DNA of 41,744 bases from Nitrospiraceae bacterium (GTDB lineage Bacteria > Nitrospirota > Nitrospiria > Nitrospirales > Nitrospiraceae). The notes beneath the pieces were generated by a model. That model had not been told where the DNA came from. It made no database searches and saw only the letters and a list, made by a program, of their open reading frames with translations. Shown here in pieces: positions 9,570 through 17,479 of the stretch. The position numbers and the translations under genes were made by a program. Position 1 is the stretch's first letter. Each line of letters begins with the position of its first letter. The stretch is taken from assembly GCA_014379455.1 (NCBI GenBank), contig JACMLT010000009.1, positions 1 through 41,744 on the forward strand, read 5' to 3'.

Positions 9570-10607
9570 CTAATCCCAGGTTCTCGGGTAATACCCTGTG
9601 TGCCAATATTCAAACAAGACGACTTTCCAGATTTCATCGACAGTCAAATGCTGTTCCCATGGTGGCATCACAGAGGCCCAGGGGAACCCTTCATTTGGCA
9701 AGCCGATTCCACCCTTGGATACACGCCAGAAGATGAATGTTTCTTGTAACTGCGCGATCGTACCTGGATCAGTAAAGTTTGCGGGAATCGGATTGAATGC
9801 GAAGGCATGGAGACCACGTCCGTTTAAATTATCGCCATGGCAGAAGTGGCAATTTTGATAGAAAATCTCTCCGCCCTCACGCACATACTTGAGGTATCCT
9901 TGCGCATCCTTATCCCAAGGGTTGGCATTCGGCTTCATCAAGCGGCCCATCCCCTGTTCCACAATATTGGCGTTGCTATACTCCTGATCGTATTTCCCTT
10001 CGGGATTGACCCGATAAGGGTTCTGTGAGGTCTGCAATGTATAGGTCTTGCCATGCACTTTGGTGCTTGCAGGAGGGGCTGGATGCACCGTTCGCAACTC
10101 AATGGGCTCCTCAGATTTCGGGACCATGGCGTTGTATGAAAATCCTCCAATCAGGAGTGGGATAATAACCAGATATGCAATACGCAATACCTTGGTTCCC
10201 CCTGTCTTGGCATCCAAGACGTTCATAATCGGCCGCTTGAATTTGTTCCAGTCTTCTTCGTTTGCAGACACCCACATAAAGATGGCCACGAGAGAGACCG
10301 TCCCATACATGGCGCGAACGCTGAATGGAATCGGTGGATAGACACGAAACTTCAAATAGAGAAGAATGAACGCCCAAAAAAGAATCCCCTGCCAGAAACG
10401 CGGGAAAGCCATTCCCATGGCCGCCATCATATAGCTAAGCCCTGTAAAGCCCGCCACGAATAGTGTGAGTTCTGCGATCACTTGGACCGGCATATACCCT
10501 TCGATCAGGCGTACGGTATTTGACGGAACAATGCCCACGATCATTCCGGCAAGCAAGAGAATTCCAGCTGCCCCCATAAGTGCCGCAACCGACATTAATG
10601 CTTTCAT
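9570..10607 (-). CDS. polytopic membrane protein with C-terminal cytochrome c domain
   Basis: This looks like a membrane-embedded monoheme cytochrome c. About five hydrophobic helices fill residues 3-160. They are followed by a periplasmic domain with one heme-c site, CHFCHG (about residue 253), and a later Met in VMPPWEQHLT that could be the distal ligand. The ATG has GGAG seven bases upstream. The gene lies between two other cytochrome genes of the operon with gaps of under 50 bases. I do not recognise the membrane domain. By context it passes electrons between a quinol or cytochrome donor and the CydA-like oxidase subunit, which is inference. Confidence 0.8.
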   Translation of the reverse strand: MKALMSVAALMGAAGILLLAGMIVGIVPSNTVRLIEGYMPVQVIAELTLFVAGFTGLSYMMAAMGMAFPRFWQGILFWAFILLYLKFRVYPPIPFSVRAMYGTVSLVAIFMWVSANEEDWNKFKRPIMNVLDAKTGGTKVLRIAYLVIIPLLIGGFSYNAMVPKSEEPIELRTVHPAPPASTKVHGKTYTLQTSQNPYRVNPEGKYDQEYSNANIVEQGMGRLMKPNANPWDKDAQGYLKYVREGGEIFYQNCHFCHGDNLNGRGLHAFAFNPIPANFTDPGTIAQLQETFIFWRVSKGGIGLPNEGFPWASVMPPWEQHLTVDEIWKVVLFEYWHTGYYPRTWD

Positions 10608-10650
10608 CGGTGAACTCCGTTTACTCGATAAAAGAAATGGATAGCCAAGA

Positions 10651-11961
10651 TCACGAAACCTTCGGTGGTGGCGACCCCGCCTTCACCTGCGACAGATAAT
10701 CGATGATCTTTTTCATAGCCCCCGCGCTCAACTTTTGGCCAAATATTTTTGGCATGGTGTTGTCAGGGAACGGCTTCACCACATACGCACTGGGTGAAAC
10801 GATCGACTCCATGATGTAGTCTGGAACGGTCTTTGCCGATCCCTTATAGTCTTTATCCTTCATGCGAAGCAGGGCATTCGTCCCCTCTTCAAGCACAGGA
10901 CCTATCGTTCCCTTCGCTCCTGGAATACCGGGGATCGTATGGCAAGCCACGCACGTCGCCTTTTGAAAAATCACATCGACCGTTTCCGTTCCATCCGCCA
11001 TCAGATCACTCCCACCTGCCGGCTTATCTTCCTGTTGTTTAGGCCGGTCCGCCTCGGGAACAAACTTCTCGTACGATTTAATAATCTCTTCGTATGACGG
11101 AGCATCAACTCCTTCACGAAGATACAGCCAGGTGTCCACGGCTGCCAATTCAGGAAGGCTCAATGAGATTGGTGGCTTGTGAATAGACGGCATGGGGCTT
11201 TCTTTATCGTTCGTCCCTTTCACACCATAACCCGCAACGACATAACAGCTTGGACAGGCATGGGATTCGGCAATATATTCTTGGCCACTTTCAGCAGTCC
11301 CGGCACCGGGGAATGCTTCTTTTTGAGCATAGTCTCTACCAGCCGCCTTGCCTTTACTATATTTCGGATCCTCTAATCGCTCCTTACCTGCTCGCCCTGG
11401 AAGGCCTTGCAAGTTTGGCGCACGCTCACCCAACATCCCTGCATGGAACGCGTGACAGAGAGGACACTGACCTTTGCCAACCGCCCCCTGCTCTTTGTTC
11501 TTTCCAATTCCACCGAAGATGATCTTCTCACCTTCATCGGCAAGTGCCTGGGAGCTCATAGAACTAAAGTCCAGTTTCACCTCTAAGGGAGGGAATCCTC
11601 CTTCGACCTGCGGCAACCAGTTCCCATACCCCGATAGCCCGGCAGCAACAAGAAACATGAACCCACCGATCTTGAACAATGCGGCATGATTGGGAAAATA
11701 GATTCCCATCATGAAGCAGGTCGTAGTGATGAGAACTAAGGAAACCGGAAGCATCCGATTTGCCTCGTAAAAGCTCCCTTTATAATGTGCGATTGCTATC
11801 AACAATAAGAATGCGGAGATTGTACCGATTACGAGCTTGAACAACGAGCGCTTCTTTGCAGTAGCATCCTTAACAGATACCAAGGAATAGACAAAGAGAC
11901 AGGCGAGAAGCGCGAATAGCGGCCACCCTATTGATAGAGCTTCTTTTACTAGATCGCCCAC
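10651..11961 (-). CDS. membrane-anchored cytochrome c with two CxxCH sites and one CxxCY
   Basis: A membrane-bound cytochrome c. The N-terminal 115 residues hold three or four hydrophobic helices. The rest is periplasmic and carries CPLCHAF (about 166) and CVACHTI (about 337), each followed by a plausible distal Met (SPMPS; NTMPKIFG). A third cysteine pair reads CPSCYVV (about 236), with Tyr where the heme-binding His should be. The start is GTG with AGGAGG eight bases upstream. It directly follows the CydA-like gene, so it is the best candidate for that subunit's cytochrome partner. I know no exact family name. Confidence 0.8.
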   Translation of the reverse strand: MGDLVKEALSIGWPLFALLACLFVYSLVSVKDATAKKRSLFKLVIGTISAFLLLIAIAHYKGSFYEANRMLPVSLVLITTTCFMMGIYFPNHAALFKIGGFMFLVAAGLSGYGNWLPQVEGGFPPLEVKLDFSSMSSQALADEGEKIIFGGIGKNKEQGAVGKGQCPLCHAFHAGMLGERAPNLQGLPGRAGKERLEDPKYSKGKAAGRDYAQKEAFPGAGTAESGQEYIAESHACPSCYVVAGYGVKGTNDKESPMPSIHKPPISLSLPELAAVDTWLYLREGVDAPSYEEIIKSYEKFVPEADRPKQQEDKPAGGSDLMADGTETVDVIFQKATCVACHTIPGIPGAKGTIGPVLEEGTNALLRMKDKDYKGSAKTVPDYIMESIVSPSAYVVKPFPDNTMPKIFGQKLSAGAMKKIIDYLSQVKAGSPPPKVS

Positions 11962-12043
11962 GAATGTAACCTCCTGAAGTTCGGGTAGGAGAGAGGCCCT
12001 TGTCCAGTGCCTCCACTCCCCCAGCCAAGATCCTTAAAGATGA

Positions 12044-13957
12044 TTAGTGGCCACCAGCCGGCTGCGGTGCAGCGCCTGGAACCCCTGCCTTCGCCTCAAC
12101 TGGCACCTTTTTCATCCCGAGACTTCCCAGCCAGAAGACGAATAGGATGCTCACCCAGAAGAACAGCACATTGAATGAGATCATATTTGCTGCAAAACCT
12201 ACCGTATGCGTATAGGCCCACGGCGAGTTATCACGCATAATCTCATTCACGTGCCAGAATAATCTGACCGAGGAACGGATGTACCCCATCAATCCCATCA
12301 TCCAAGTAAAGGCTGTTGCGAGCATAATCAACGCATATTGCGATCGAACAGATATCTTCCCCCATTCAATCGCCCCCATCTGCTTGGCACCCTTCATCAT
12401 GGCGGTGTTCAGCGCAAACATGAAGAAGAGGCAGGACAGTGTGGTTGCAACTTGAGGCACTGACAGACCTACCCGAACGTTCGCCGGGATGTAATAGCCA
12501 TAGATCGCTAGCCATATAATGTTCACATAGGCGCAGCCGAAGAAGACACCCATGAAAATGTTGCCAAATTTCGACCAGGATACCGTTGAGACTTTATTGC
12601 CTCGCATGTACCAGACGAAACTCAGAATGGTGGTGGTGATAATCACATTAATTCCACCGTTCTTAGCCGACATAACCCCATAGTTCCCCAACACCGGGTG
12701 CTGCTGCCCTCCCATAGCCTTGAGCTCCGCCGGAGTCATGACGATCGTGTGGGGGGTAATGAACACCAGGTAGCCGCAACAAAGAACGAATACGAGATAC
12801 TTAATATATCGTTGATATTTCTCCGCGCCGCGCATTCGGCCAAGCGCCTGCCAGAGATAATAGTTCGTGCTCAAGAAAAGGATACCGATCATGGTGGCCT
12901 GAATAATGAAGAGCCAGGCCAGGAGACCGCCCATGAGTGTAATTCCCATCTGCTGGCGATAGGCGTATACCTCCCGCATCAGCCAGTAGCCAGCGAACGG
13001 CAAGGGAATCAGAAATGCCACGCCAAGCGCCATGGCGATATATCCCATCCAGTCATAATGTGCGCGATCTTCATCAGTTTTGGAGGCCAAGAACTTATAC
13101 GCCGCATAGGCCGCCACAACACCGCCTCCGAACGCCATATTTCCCAAGATACGATGCACATTAAGTGGATTCCAGAGAGCGGTATGAATGACGTGCCAAA
13201 TATTTCCCAGATACCGGCCCTGCTCATCGACGCCGGCCGGCGACATCATGAAACCGATCCAGGAATTCGCCAGGAACATAAGCAAGGTACCGATTACGTT
13301 CAAGATCACAGACATGCTCAAGTGAATCCACTTGAGGAACCCCTCTCTCATCTTGTCCCAACCGTAGTAGTAGATATAGAGGGTTCCGCTCTCTGCGACA
13401 AACATCAACGCATAGATATGCATGACCGGACGGAAGATGCCGGATAAGTAGCCGAAGAATGCGGGATAGAGCGTGAGGAAGGTGAAGATCAGGATACCGC
13501 CAAGAATCGCGGTCAATGAGTAGGCTGTCAGGCTGATCTTGATGAAGTCATAGGCGAGCTGGTCATACCGCTTCGCCATCGCTTTATCCTTCGTCACTAC
13601 CCCCATGAACTCGATCACCATACAGAAGATCGGCACTGCAAGCACAAAGCTTCCGTAGTAGAGGTGCTGCTGGTTTGCGAACCAGAGCAACACACGGCTT
13701 TCGAAATTGTATCGCGGATAGTCCCGAGGGCCATCGACTGTCTTTGGAGCAGGAGCGCCGACGACAATACCTTCCGTCTTATAATAGACGTCTCGTCCCT
13801 TCTCGACTTTCGCCTCACCATCCTTCTTCACCGCATCAGGGGCATCTGCGCCCATGGCCAGCGACGGAAGCGATACAGCGATGGGGAGCAGGAGAAGGCC
13901 AACCATCGCGCAAAGCGCCATGATTGAAAATAACTTCTTCCCGGCTACACGTCCCAT
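12044..13957 (-). CDS. CydA-like bd-type oxygen reductase subunit, paralogue 1
   Basis: A multi-helix quinol or cytochrome oxidase subunit of the cytochrome bd superfamily. The start is ATG 13957 (MGRVAGKKLF): AAGGAGG lies six bases before it, so the track's extra 14 residues are not used; this gives 637 aa. A signal-like N-terminal helix is followed by a bd-like core. Candidate heme ligands are the His in ANQQHLYYGSF (about 98) and the His in NPLNVHRILGN (about 268). The Glu in MFVAESGTLY matches the second Glu of the E. coli proton-channel pair, while the first is replaced. GWDKM and ANSWIGFMMSPAG are also CydA-like. The protein is longer than E. coli CydA and no CydB gene is present. This fits the bd-like oxidases known from Nitrospirota, the OR-N group. 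The final electron donor is unproven. Confidence 0.88.
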   Translation of the reverse strand: MGRVAGKKLFSIMALCAMVGLLLLPIAVSLPSLAMGADAPDAVKKDGEAKVEKGRDVYYKTEGIVVGAPAPKTVDGPRDYPRYNFESRVLLWFANQQHLYYGSFVLAVPIFCMVIEFMGVVTKDKAMAKRYDQLAYDFIKISLTAYSLTAILGGILIFTFLTLYPAFFGYLSGIFRPVMHIYALMFVAESGTLYIYYYGWDKMREGFLKWIHLSMSVILNVIGTLLMFLANSWIGFMMSPAGVDEQGRYLGNIWHVIHTALWNPLNVHRILGNMAFGGGVVAAYAAYKFLASKTDEDRAHYDWMGYIAMALGVAFLIPLPFAGYWLMREVYAYRQQMGITLMGGLLAWLFIIQATMIGILFLSTNYYLWQALGRMRGAEKYQRYIKYLVFVLCCGYLVFITPHTIVMTPAELKAMGGQQHPVLGNYGVMSAKNGGINVIITTTILSFVWYMRGNKVSTVSWSKFGNIFMGVFFGCAYVNIIWLAIYGYYIPANVRVGLSVPQVATTLSCLFFMFALNTAMMKGAKQMGAIEWGKISVRSQYALIMLATAFTWMMGLMGYIRSSVRLFWHVNEIMRDNSPWAYTHTVGFAANMISFNVLFFWVSILFVFWLGSLGMKKVPVEAKAGVPGAAPQPAGGH

Positions 13958-14039
13958 GAAATACCTCCTTGGAGCATTCTGGAAAAAACTCATAACCAAT
14001 ATCTGTCAGTCCGGCTCAGTGTAAAATGACCCACATGGT

Positions 14040-14162
14040 CTACTTCCGGAATAGATACCAGAAGTCCAGTCCCTGTGAGTCCATCAAAAAATGGTCTACT
14101 GCGAGAAAATAGGAAATGCACACTACTAACGACACCAGTACATACACGATTGTCATGCCCAT
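14040..14162 (-). CDS. 40-aa one-helix membrane mini-protein upstream of the CydA-like gene
   Basis: This is too short for the ORF track. ATG 14162 is preceded by AGGGAGGGAG about four bases away. The product begins MGMTIVYVLVSLVVCISYFL, one clear membrane helix, and continues with AVDHFLMDSQGLDFWYLFRK before TAG. It lies 82 bases before the CydA-like start and 43 bases after another mini-gene, all on one strand. Classical cytochrome bd oxidases carry tiny helix subunits (CydX/CbdX). By size, helix and position this is a candidate equivalent, though I see no sequence match to CydX. Expression is unproven. Confidence 0.65.
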   Translation of the reverse strand: MGMTIVYVLVSLVVCISYFLAVDHFLMDSQGLDFWYLFRK

Positions 14163-14205
14163 CGCACTCCCTCCCTAGGCCTCATACATGCTGCAGTGGC
14201 CCTGC

Positions 14206-14334
14206 TTAGCAGGGGCACTGGATTCCAGCGAACCAATAAAAAAACCACAGACCCACCGCACAGGTGATATAAAAAATCATCTTGCCAATTTTGACCTTAA
14301 ACTCGCTATCTGGTGGTGCTGCTGCCGTGGCCAT
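14206..14334 (-). CDS. 42-aa one-helix membrane mini-protein, first gene of the oxidase operon
   Basis: This is too short for the ORF track. ATG 14334 has GAAGGAG five bases upstream, a strong ribosome binding site. The product starts MATAAAPPDSEFKVKIGK, then has a single helix rich in aromatic residues (MIFYITCAVGLWFFYWFAG) and ends IQCPC, a cysteine pair at the far end. It precedes the 40-aa mini-gene and the CydA-like gene on the same strand. Inference: a small structural or assembly subunit of the bd-like oxidase. No family is recognised. Confidence 0.65.
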   Translation of the reverse strand: MATAAAPPDSEFKVKIGKMIFYITCAVGLWFFYWFAGIQCPC

Positions 14335-14391
14335 CGCGTCTCCTTCTCTCCTGATGCAACCAATGTGTCCCGAATCAGCTCAACGACTTTC

Positions 14392-14420
14392 TTGACACAT
14401 AGATACCCGTATGTTATTCA
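14392..14420 (+). promoter_or_regulatory. sigma70-like promoter for the 34-aa ORF
   Basis: A perfect TTGACA (14392-14397) is followed after 17 bases by TATTCA (14415-14420), a weak -10. The predicted start lies about 20 bases before the AGAGGA ribosome binding site of the 34-aa ORF. Confidence 0.4.
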
Positions 14421-14458
14421 AAATTCCTTCTCGCACACGAAAAATCAGAGGAAATTCG

Positions 14459-14563
14459 ATGAAACGAAAATCAAAAGTGTTCGACATTATAGTTTTGGTC
14501 GGAATGGTTGTCAATATACTTTTGGCCGTCTTTCTCATTCTCTATTACTTTGATTTCTTATAA
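14459..14563 (+). CDS. 34-aa one-helix membrane peptide, lone plus-strand gene
   Basis: This is too short for the ORF track. ATG 14459 follows AGAGGA by six bases. The product has a basic start, MKRKSKVFD, then one continuous helix (IIVLVGMVVNILLAVFLILYY) and the end FDFL before TAA. It is the only plus-strand gene between two minus-strand oxidase operons, and its TAA lies 20 bases from the convergent stop of a SUMF1-like gene. The base composition is AT-richer than its neighbours. Function is unknown; a small oxidase subunit or regulatory membrane peptide is possible by context only. Confidence 0.55.
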   Translation: MKRKSKVFDIIVLVGMVVNILLAVFLILYYFDFL

Positions 14564-14583
14564 GTTTCGCATGGTCTTCCCGT

Positions 14584-15474
14584 TCACTTTTCCTCTAATT
14601 TCACACCAGAAACTGCACAACGAAACCCGATCGTCTCATCGCGAAAGTCCTGAACCAGCTTGCTTCTGCTGGTAATGCGAATATCGGCTCCCGTGGTAGC
14701 ATAGCCTCCCCCACGAAGCACTCGAAATACGCCGTGATCAGGGCCCGGGGAGTTCTGATCCGGAGCCTCTTCGTAGTAGCGCTCCGCATACCAATCATCT
14801 ACCCACTCCATGACATTACCTGCTCCATCCATCACACCGTACGGGCTCTTATCTGTCTGAACTGTCCCGACAATTGCGGAAACTTCATGGCCATCCTCTA
14901 CCCTCGCCCAATTGGCTCCGTTGGGCTGGTCGACATTACCCCAAGGCCACAAGCGTCCATCCGATCCTCGCATGGCTTTTTCCCACTCCGCCTCGCTTGG
15001 AAGCCGCTTCCCTTTCCAATGGCAATAGGCTTCCGCATCCTCCCATGATACGTAGACCACGGGCTGGTTGATGCTCAACATCTTGCTCATGTTCTTGGCG
15101 TAGCGAGCAGGAGGACCAGATTTGCGATGCCCTGTCGCATCGACAAATTGCTGGTACTGAGAGTTGGTCGTTTCATAGCGATCAATGGCAAACGCACCCA
15201 GCACTAGCGTACGTTGCGGCCGCTCATCAAACCCACCTTCATTGGTCCCACGGATGAAGGGTCCTTCCGGAATCGAAATCATTTTTTCTGTAACAGGCTC
15301 TTCACGAGAAGCCTGAGAAGGATTAAGCGGTTCCGATGGGGCCGAATCCGTGGAATCGGCGGAAGGCGCCTCAAACGGAGTGAGCGTCGTGCCACGAAGG
15401 ATTCCCATGATAGGAATCGCAGCAAATGCAAGGATGGCAAGAAGAAACAAGACCTTGAATTTGGTTTCAAGCAT
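14584..15474 (-). CDS. FGE/SUMF1-like domain protein, membrane anchored (second of pair)
   Basis: An N-terminal helix (residues about 8-25) anchors a periplasmic domain of the formylglycine-generating-enzyme (SUMF1) fold. It shows IPEGPFIRGTNEGGFDERPQRT, FAIDRYETTNSQYQQFVDATG, the core VSWEDAEAYCHWKGKRLPSEAEWEKA, YGVMDGAGNVMEWVDDWY and the end IGFRCA. The paired cysteines of true FGE that oxidise a sulfatase cysteine are missing in this C-terminal region, so sulfatase activation is unlikely. The gene starts 5 bases after its upstream paralogue ends. It belongs to the second CydA-like operon; its role is unknown. Confidence 0.85.
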   Translation of the reverse strand: MLETKFKVLFLLAILAFAAIPIMGILRGTTLTPFEAPSADSTDSAPSEPLNPSQASREEPVTEKMISIPEGPFIRGTNEGGFDERPQRTLVLGAFAIDRYETTNSQYQQFVDATGHRKSGPPARYAKNMSKMLSINQPVVYVSWEDAEAYCHWKGKRLPSEAEWEKAMRGSDGRLWPWGNVDQPNGANWARVEDGHEVSAIVGTVQTDKSPYGVMDGAGNVMEWVDDWYAERYYEEAPDQNSPGPDHGVFRVLRGGGYATTGADIRITSRSKLVQDFRDETIGFRCAVSGVKLEEK

Positions 15475-15479
15475 GTCGG

Positions 15480-16403
15480 TTATGACGCCGCGGGACTATC
15501 GCTGGCCTCCATATCGTTCGCACAGCGAAACCCGATCGTAATATCCGTCCGCCAGGCTTTCGCGGCAAATCGTTTGGATAGGCGCGCAGTATGCTCGGTC
15601 TCTCGCCACGACCCACCGCGCACGACTTTCAAATCCGCACGGTCCGGTCCTTTCGGATCACGAAAGGGCGCTTTCTGGTAATAATGTTCATCGTATGAAT
15701 CTGCAACCCATTCCGCAACATTCCCTGTCATATCATAAATTCCATAGGGGCTTCTGCCTGCCTCAAAGGATCCGGGAGGCGCGAGATATCGATATCCATC
15801 TTCACTTCCATCCAGATTCGCGTTAGCACGGCCATTCCTGGCGGTATCACCCCACGCATACTTTCGCCTTCCCTCACCGCGGCCAGCTTTTTCCCATTCT
15901 GCCTCCGTGGGAAGGCGCTTTCCCGCCCATTTGCAATAGGCCGTCGCCTCGTCCCATGACATGCTCATCGCCGCAAATTCAGACTGCAATAGCTTGGATT
16001 GATCGTCTTCAAACACTTCGATCTTGGGCAACGAACGCTTGGTCATTTTAGCAAACCGGGCATATTCCTCTTGGGACACCTCTTTCCTATCGATATAGAA
16101 TGCGCTTAAAAACACTTGCCGCTCCGGCACCTCATCTGGGTCGCCATCTTTACTCCCCATGATGAATGGGCCTTCAGGAACCTGCACCATCTCTCGTCCC
16201 TCATCGCCTATTTTCGTTTTATACATGGAATAATCCAGCGAGGGGCCGCTGGTCGGCGCAGGTCGAGCTTCAGTCTTGATCGACGAAGCCAGCGCTTTCA
16301 TCTGCTTCGCCTTATAGGACTCATAGACCAGCAAGCTGATCATCAGGAAGAACACTCCAAAGACAAACACGATCGAGCCAACAAGCACTCCCTTATTTTC
16401 CAT
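15480..16403 (-). CDS. FGE/SUMF1-like domain protein, membrane anchored (first of pair)
   Basis: This has the same plan as its downstream neighbour: a helix near residues 7-28, a linker, then the SUMF1 fold. Recognisable parts are VPEGPFIMGSKDGDPDEVPERQVF, FYIDRKEVSQEEYARFAKMT, MSWDEATAYCKWAGKRLPTEAEWEKAGRG, YGIYDMTGNVAEWVADSYDEHYY, VVRGGSWRETEHTARLSKRF and IGFRCA. As in the neighbour, the FGE catalytic cysteine pair is absent. The two are clearly paralogues and probably a tandem duplication that diverged. GGAGGAG lies 11 bases before the ATG. A role in assembling or scaffolding the nearby oxidase is a guess from position. Confidence 0.85.
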   Translation of the reverse strand: MENKGVLVGSIVFVFGVFFLMISLLVYESYKAKQMKALASSIKTEARPAPTSGPSLDYSMYKTKIGDEGREMVQVPEGPFIMGSKDGDPDEVPERQVFLSAFYIDRKEVSQEEYARFAKMTKRSLPKIEVFEDDQSKLLQSEFAAMSMSWDEATAYCKWAGKRLPTEAEWEKAGRGEGRRKYAWGDTARNGRANANLDGSEDGYRYLAPPGSFEAGRSPYGIYDMTGNVAEWVADSYDEHYYQKAPFRDPKGPDRADLKVVRGGSWRETEHTARLSKRFAAKAWRTDITIGFRCANDMEASDSPAAS

Positions 16404-16409
16404 TGCGTC

Positions 16410-16781
16410 TCATGCTCCTCCGGATGCAGTTTTTTTCTTTGCCGCGCGCATATCCAGCAACATCGAAATCTGCACACCGAGAAATCCACCCATCGCGGCG
16501 CCGGCCCCCGCACCCACAGATACTCTCTCCGGTCCGGCAATAAGCCAAGCGAGCGCCCCACCTAGCAGAGTTCCCACCAAAATACTCGCTAAGAAACGCC
16601 GCCCCCCCATAAAGCCGATCACACCGCCGAGCGTCAGCCCTACCCCACTCGCCAGCGGCATGATGCCGCCACCCATAATGACCCCAATAAGCGTCCCGAC
16701 GGTTCCCATCACAGCTACGCCGAACAGGATATCGATTACCCTCTGTATGGGCGCAGCTTGTTCCGTGCCAGGGTTGGCCAT
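16410..16781 (-). CDS. glycine-zipper membrane protein
   Basis: A 123-aa hydrophobic protein of unknown function. It has four predicted helices packed with small residues: FGVAVMGTVGTLIGVIMGGGIMP, ASGVGLTLGGVIGFMGG, LASILVGTLLGGALAWLIAG and VGAGAGAAMGGFLGVQISMLL. It ends with a lysine-rich tail. Repeated GxxxG spacing suggests tight helix packing or oligomers. It lies between the DUF3047 gene and the SUMF1-like pair in the second CydA-like operon. No clear ribosome binding site is visible before the ATG. Confidence 0.75.
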   Translation of the reverse strand: MANPGTEQAAPIQRVIDILFGVAVMGTVGTLIGVIMGGGIMPLASGVGLTLGGVIGFMGGRRFLASILVGTLLGGALAWLIAGPERVSVGAGAGAAMGGFLGVQISMLLDMRAAKKKTASGGA

Positions 16782-16801
16782 GTTGACTACGGTCCATTTC
16801 T

Positions 16802-17458
16802 CTAACGTCCGGCGCTCGCCACCATCGAACCAAAATCGATTTCAACACCGGATGCGGCGATGATCGAGATGCCCCAGGCCTTGGCAGCCGGTTCATGTTT
16901 GTGAATCCTCTTGAAATCTTCGTAGACGTTCACACGTTCTTCGAACCATTCCCCGACAGCCTTCGTGCCGCTTTGCACCACGATCTCCGAGCCGCTAAAT
17001 ATACCACCTTCGGTCAGCGTGCCTTCAGGCTTGGTGGCACTCCAGACATACTTCGTAAACACGGGAATAAACATCAGGTCGGTATCTAGCGAGGCATAGA
17101 TTGCCGCAATTGGCTCAGTATCCGTCGTCGCTTTTTGCAGGCGCCAGCGCCACGTGAGGACAGGAAAGGCCTTGGGATCCCAATCGATCTTCTTTTTCTT
17201 GATCCGCTGTCCTGCATCCTTCACCGCAAGAAAATTTACACCGTCCTCTGTCTGGACCTTATACGCATCCCGCCCCTTCGACTGGCTTCGTTGATTTTCA
17301 TGCTCCCAATTCACTGGAAATCCTTCTGCGTCTTTCGTCTGGAAATCCTCCAGAACCAAAGACTGGCCTTGGGCCGTCACCCCGCCCTGCATCACGGCGC
17401 TTCCACACACCGCCAACACGATCGCAAGAGATCTCCAGATCATCACCTTTCGCCTCAT
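16802..17458 (-). CDS. secreted DUF3047 family protein
   Basis: A 218-aa exported protein. A signal peptide (MIWRSLAIVLAVCGSAVMQGGVTA) leads into a DUF3047 domain: LEDFQTKDAEGFPVNWEHE, FLAVKDAGQRIKKKKIDWDPKAFPVLTWRWRL and WGISIIAASGVEIDFGSM. The function of DUF3047 is not known to me. A run of Gs (AGGGGGT) lies directly before the ATG. It follows the second CydA-like gene by 21 bases, so the two are co-transcribed. Confidence 0.8.
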   Translation of the reverse strand: MRRKVMIWRSLAIVLAVCGSAVMQGGVTAQGQSLVLEDFQTKDAEGFPVNWEHENQRSQSKGRDAYKVQTEDGVNFLAVKDAGQRIKKKKIDWDPKAFPVLTWRWRLQKATTDTEPIAAIYASLDTDLMFIPVFTKYVWSATKPEGTLTEGGIFSGSEIVVQSGTKAVGEWFEERVNVYEDFKRIHKHEPAAKAWGISIIAASGVEIDFGSMVASAGR

Positions 17459-17479
17459 ACCCCCTACCCCTTTCGAATG

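Noticed and set aside
12698-13447. 249-aa plus-strand ORF
   Set aside because: Antisense shadow inside the CydA-like gene; composition rich in His, Gln and Arg as typical for wrong-frame reading.
12044-13957. Classical CydAB cytochrome bd oxidase
   Set aside because: No cydB or cydDC is present, the protein is longer than CydA and one of the two channel glutamates is replaced.
14584-16403. Sulfatase-activating formylglycine-generating enzymes
   Set aside because: The fold matches, but the catalytic cysteine pair of FGE is absent in both proteins and no sulfatase gene is nearby.
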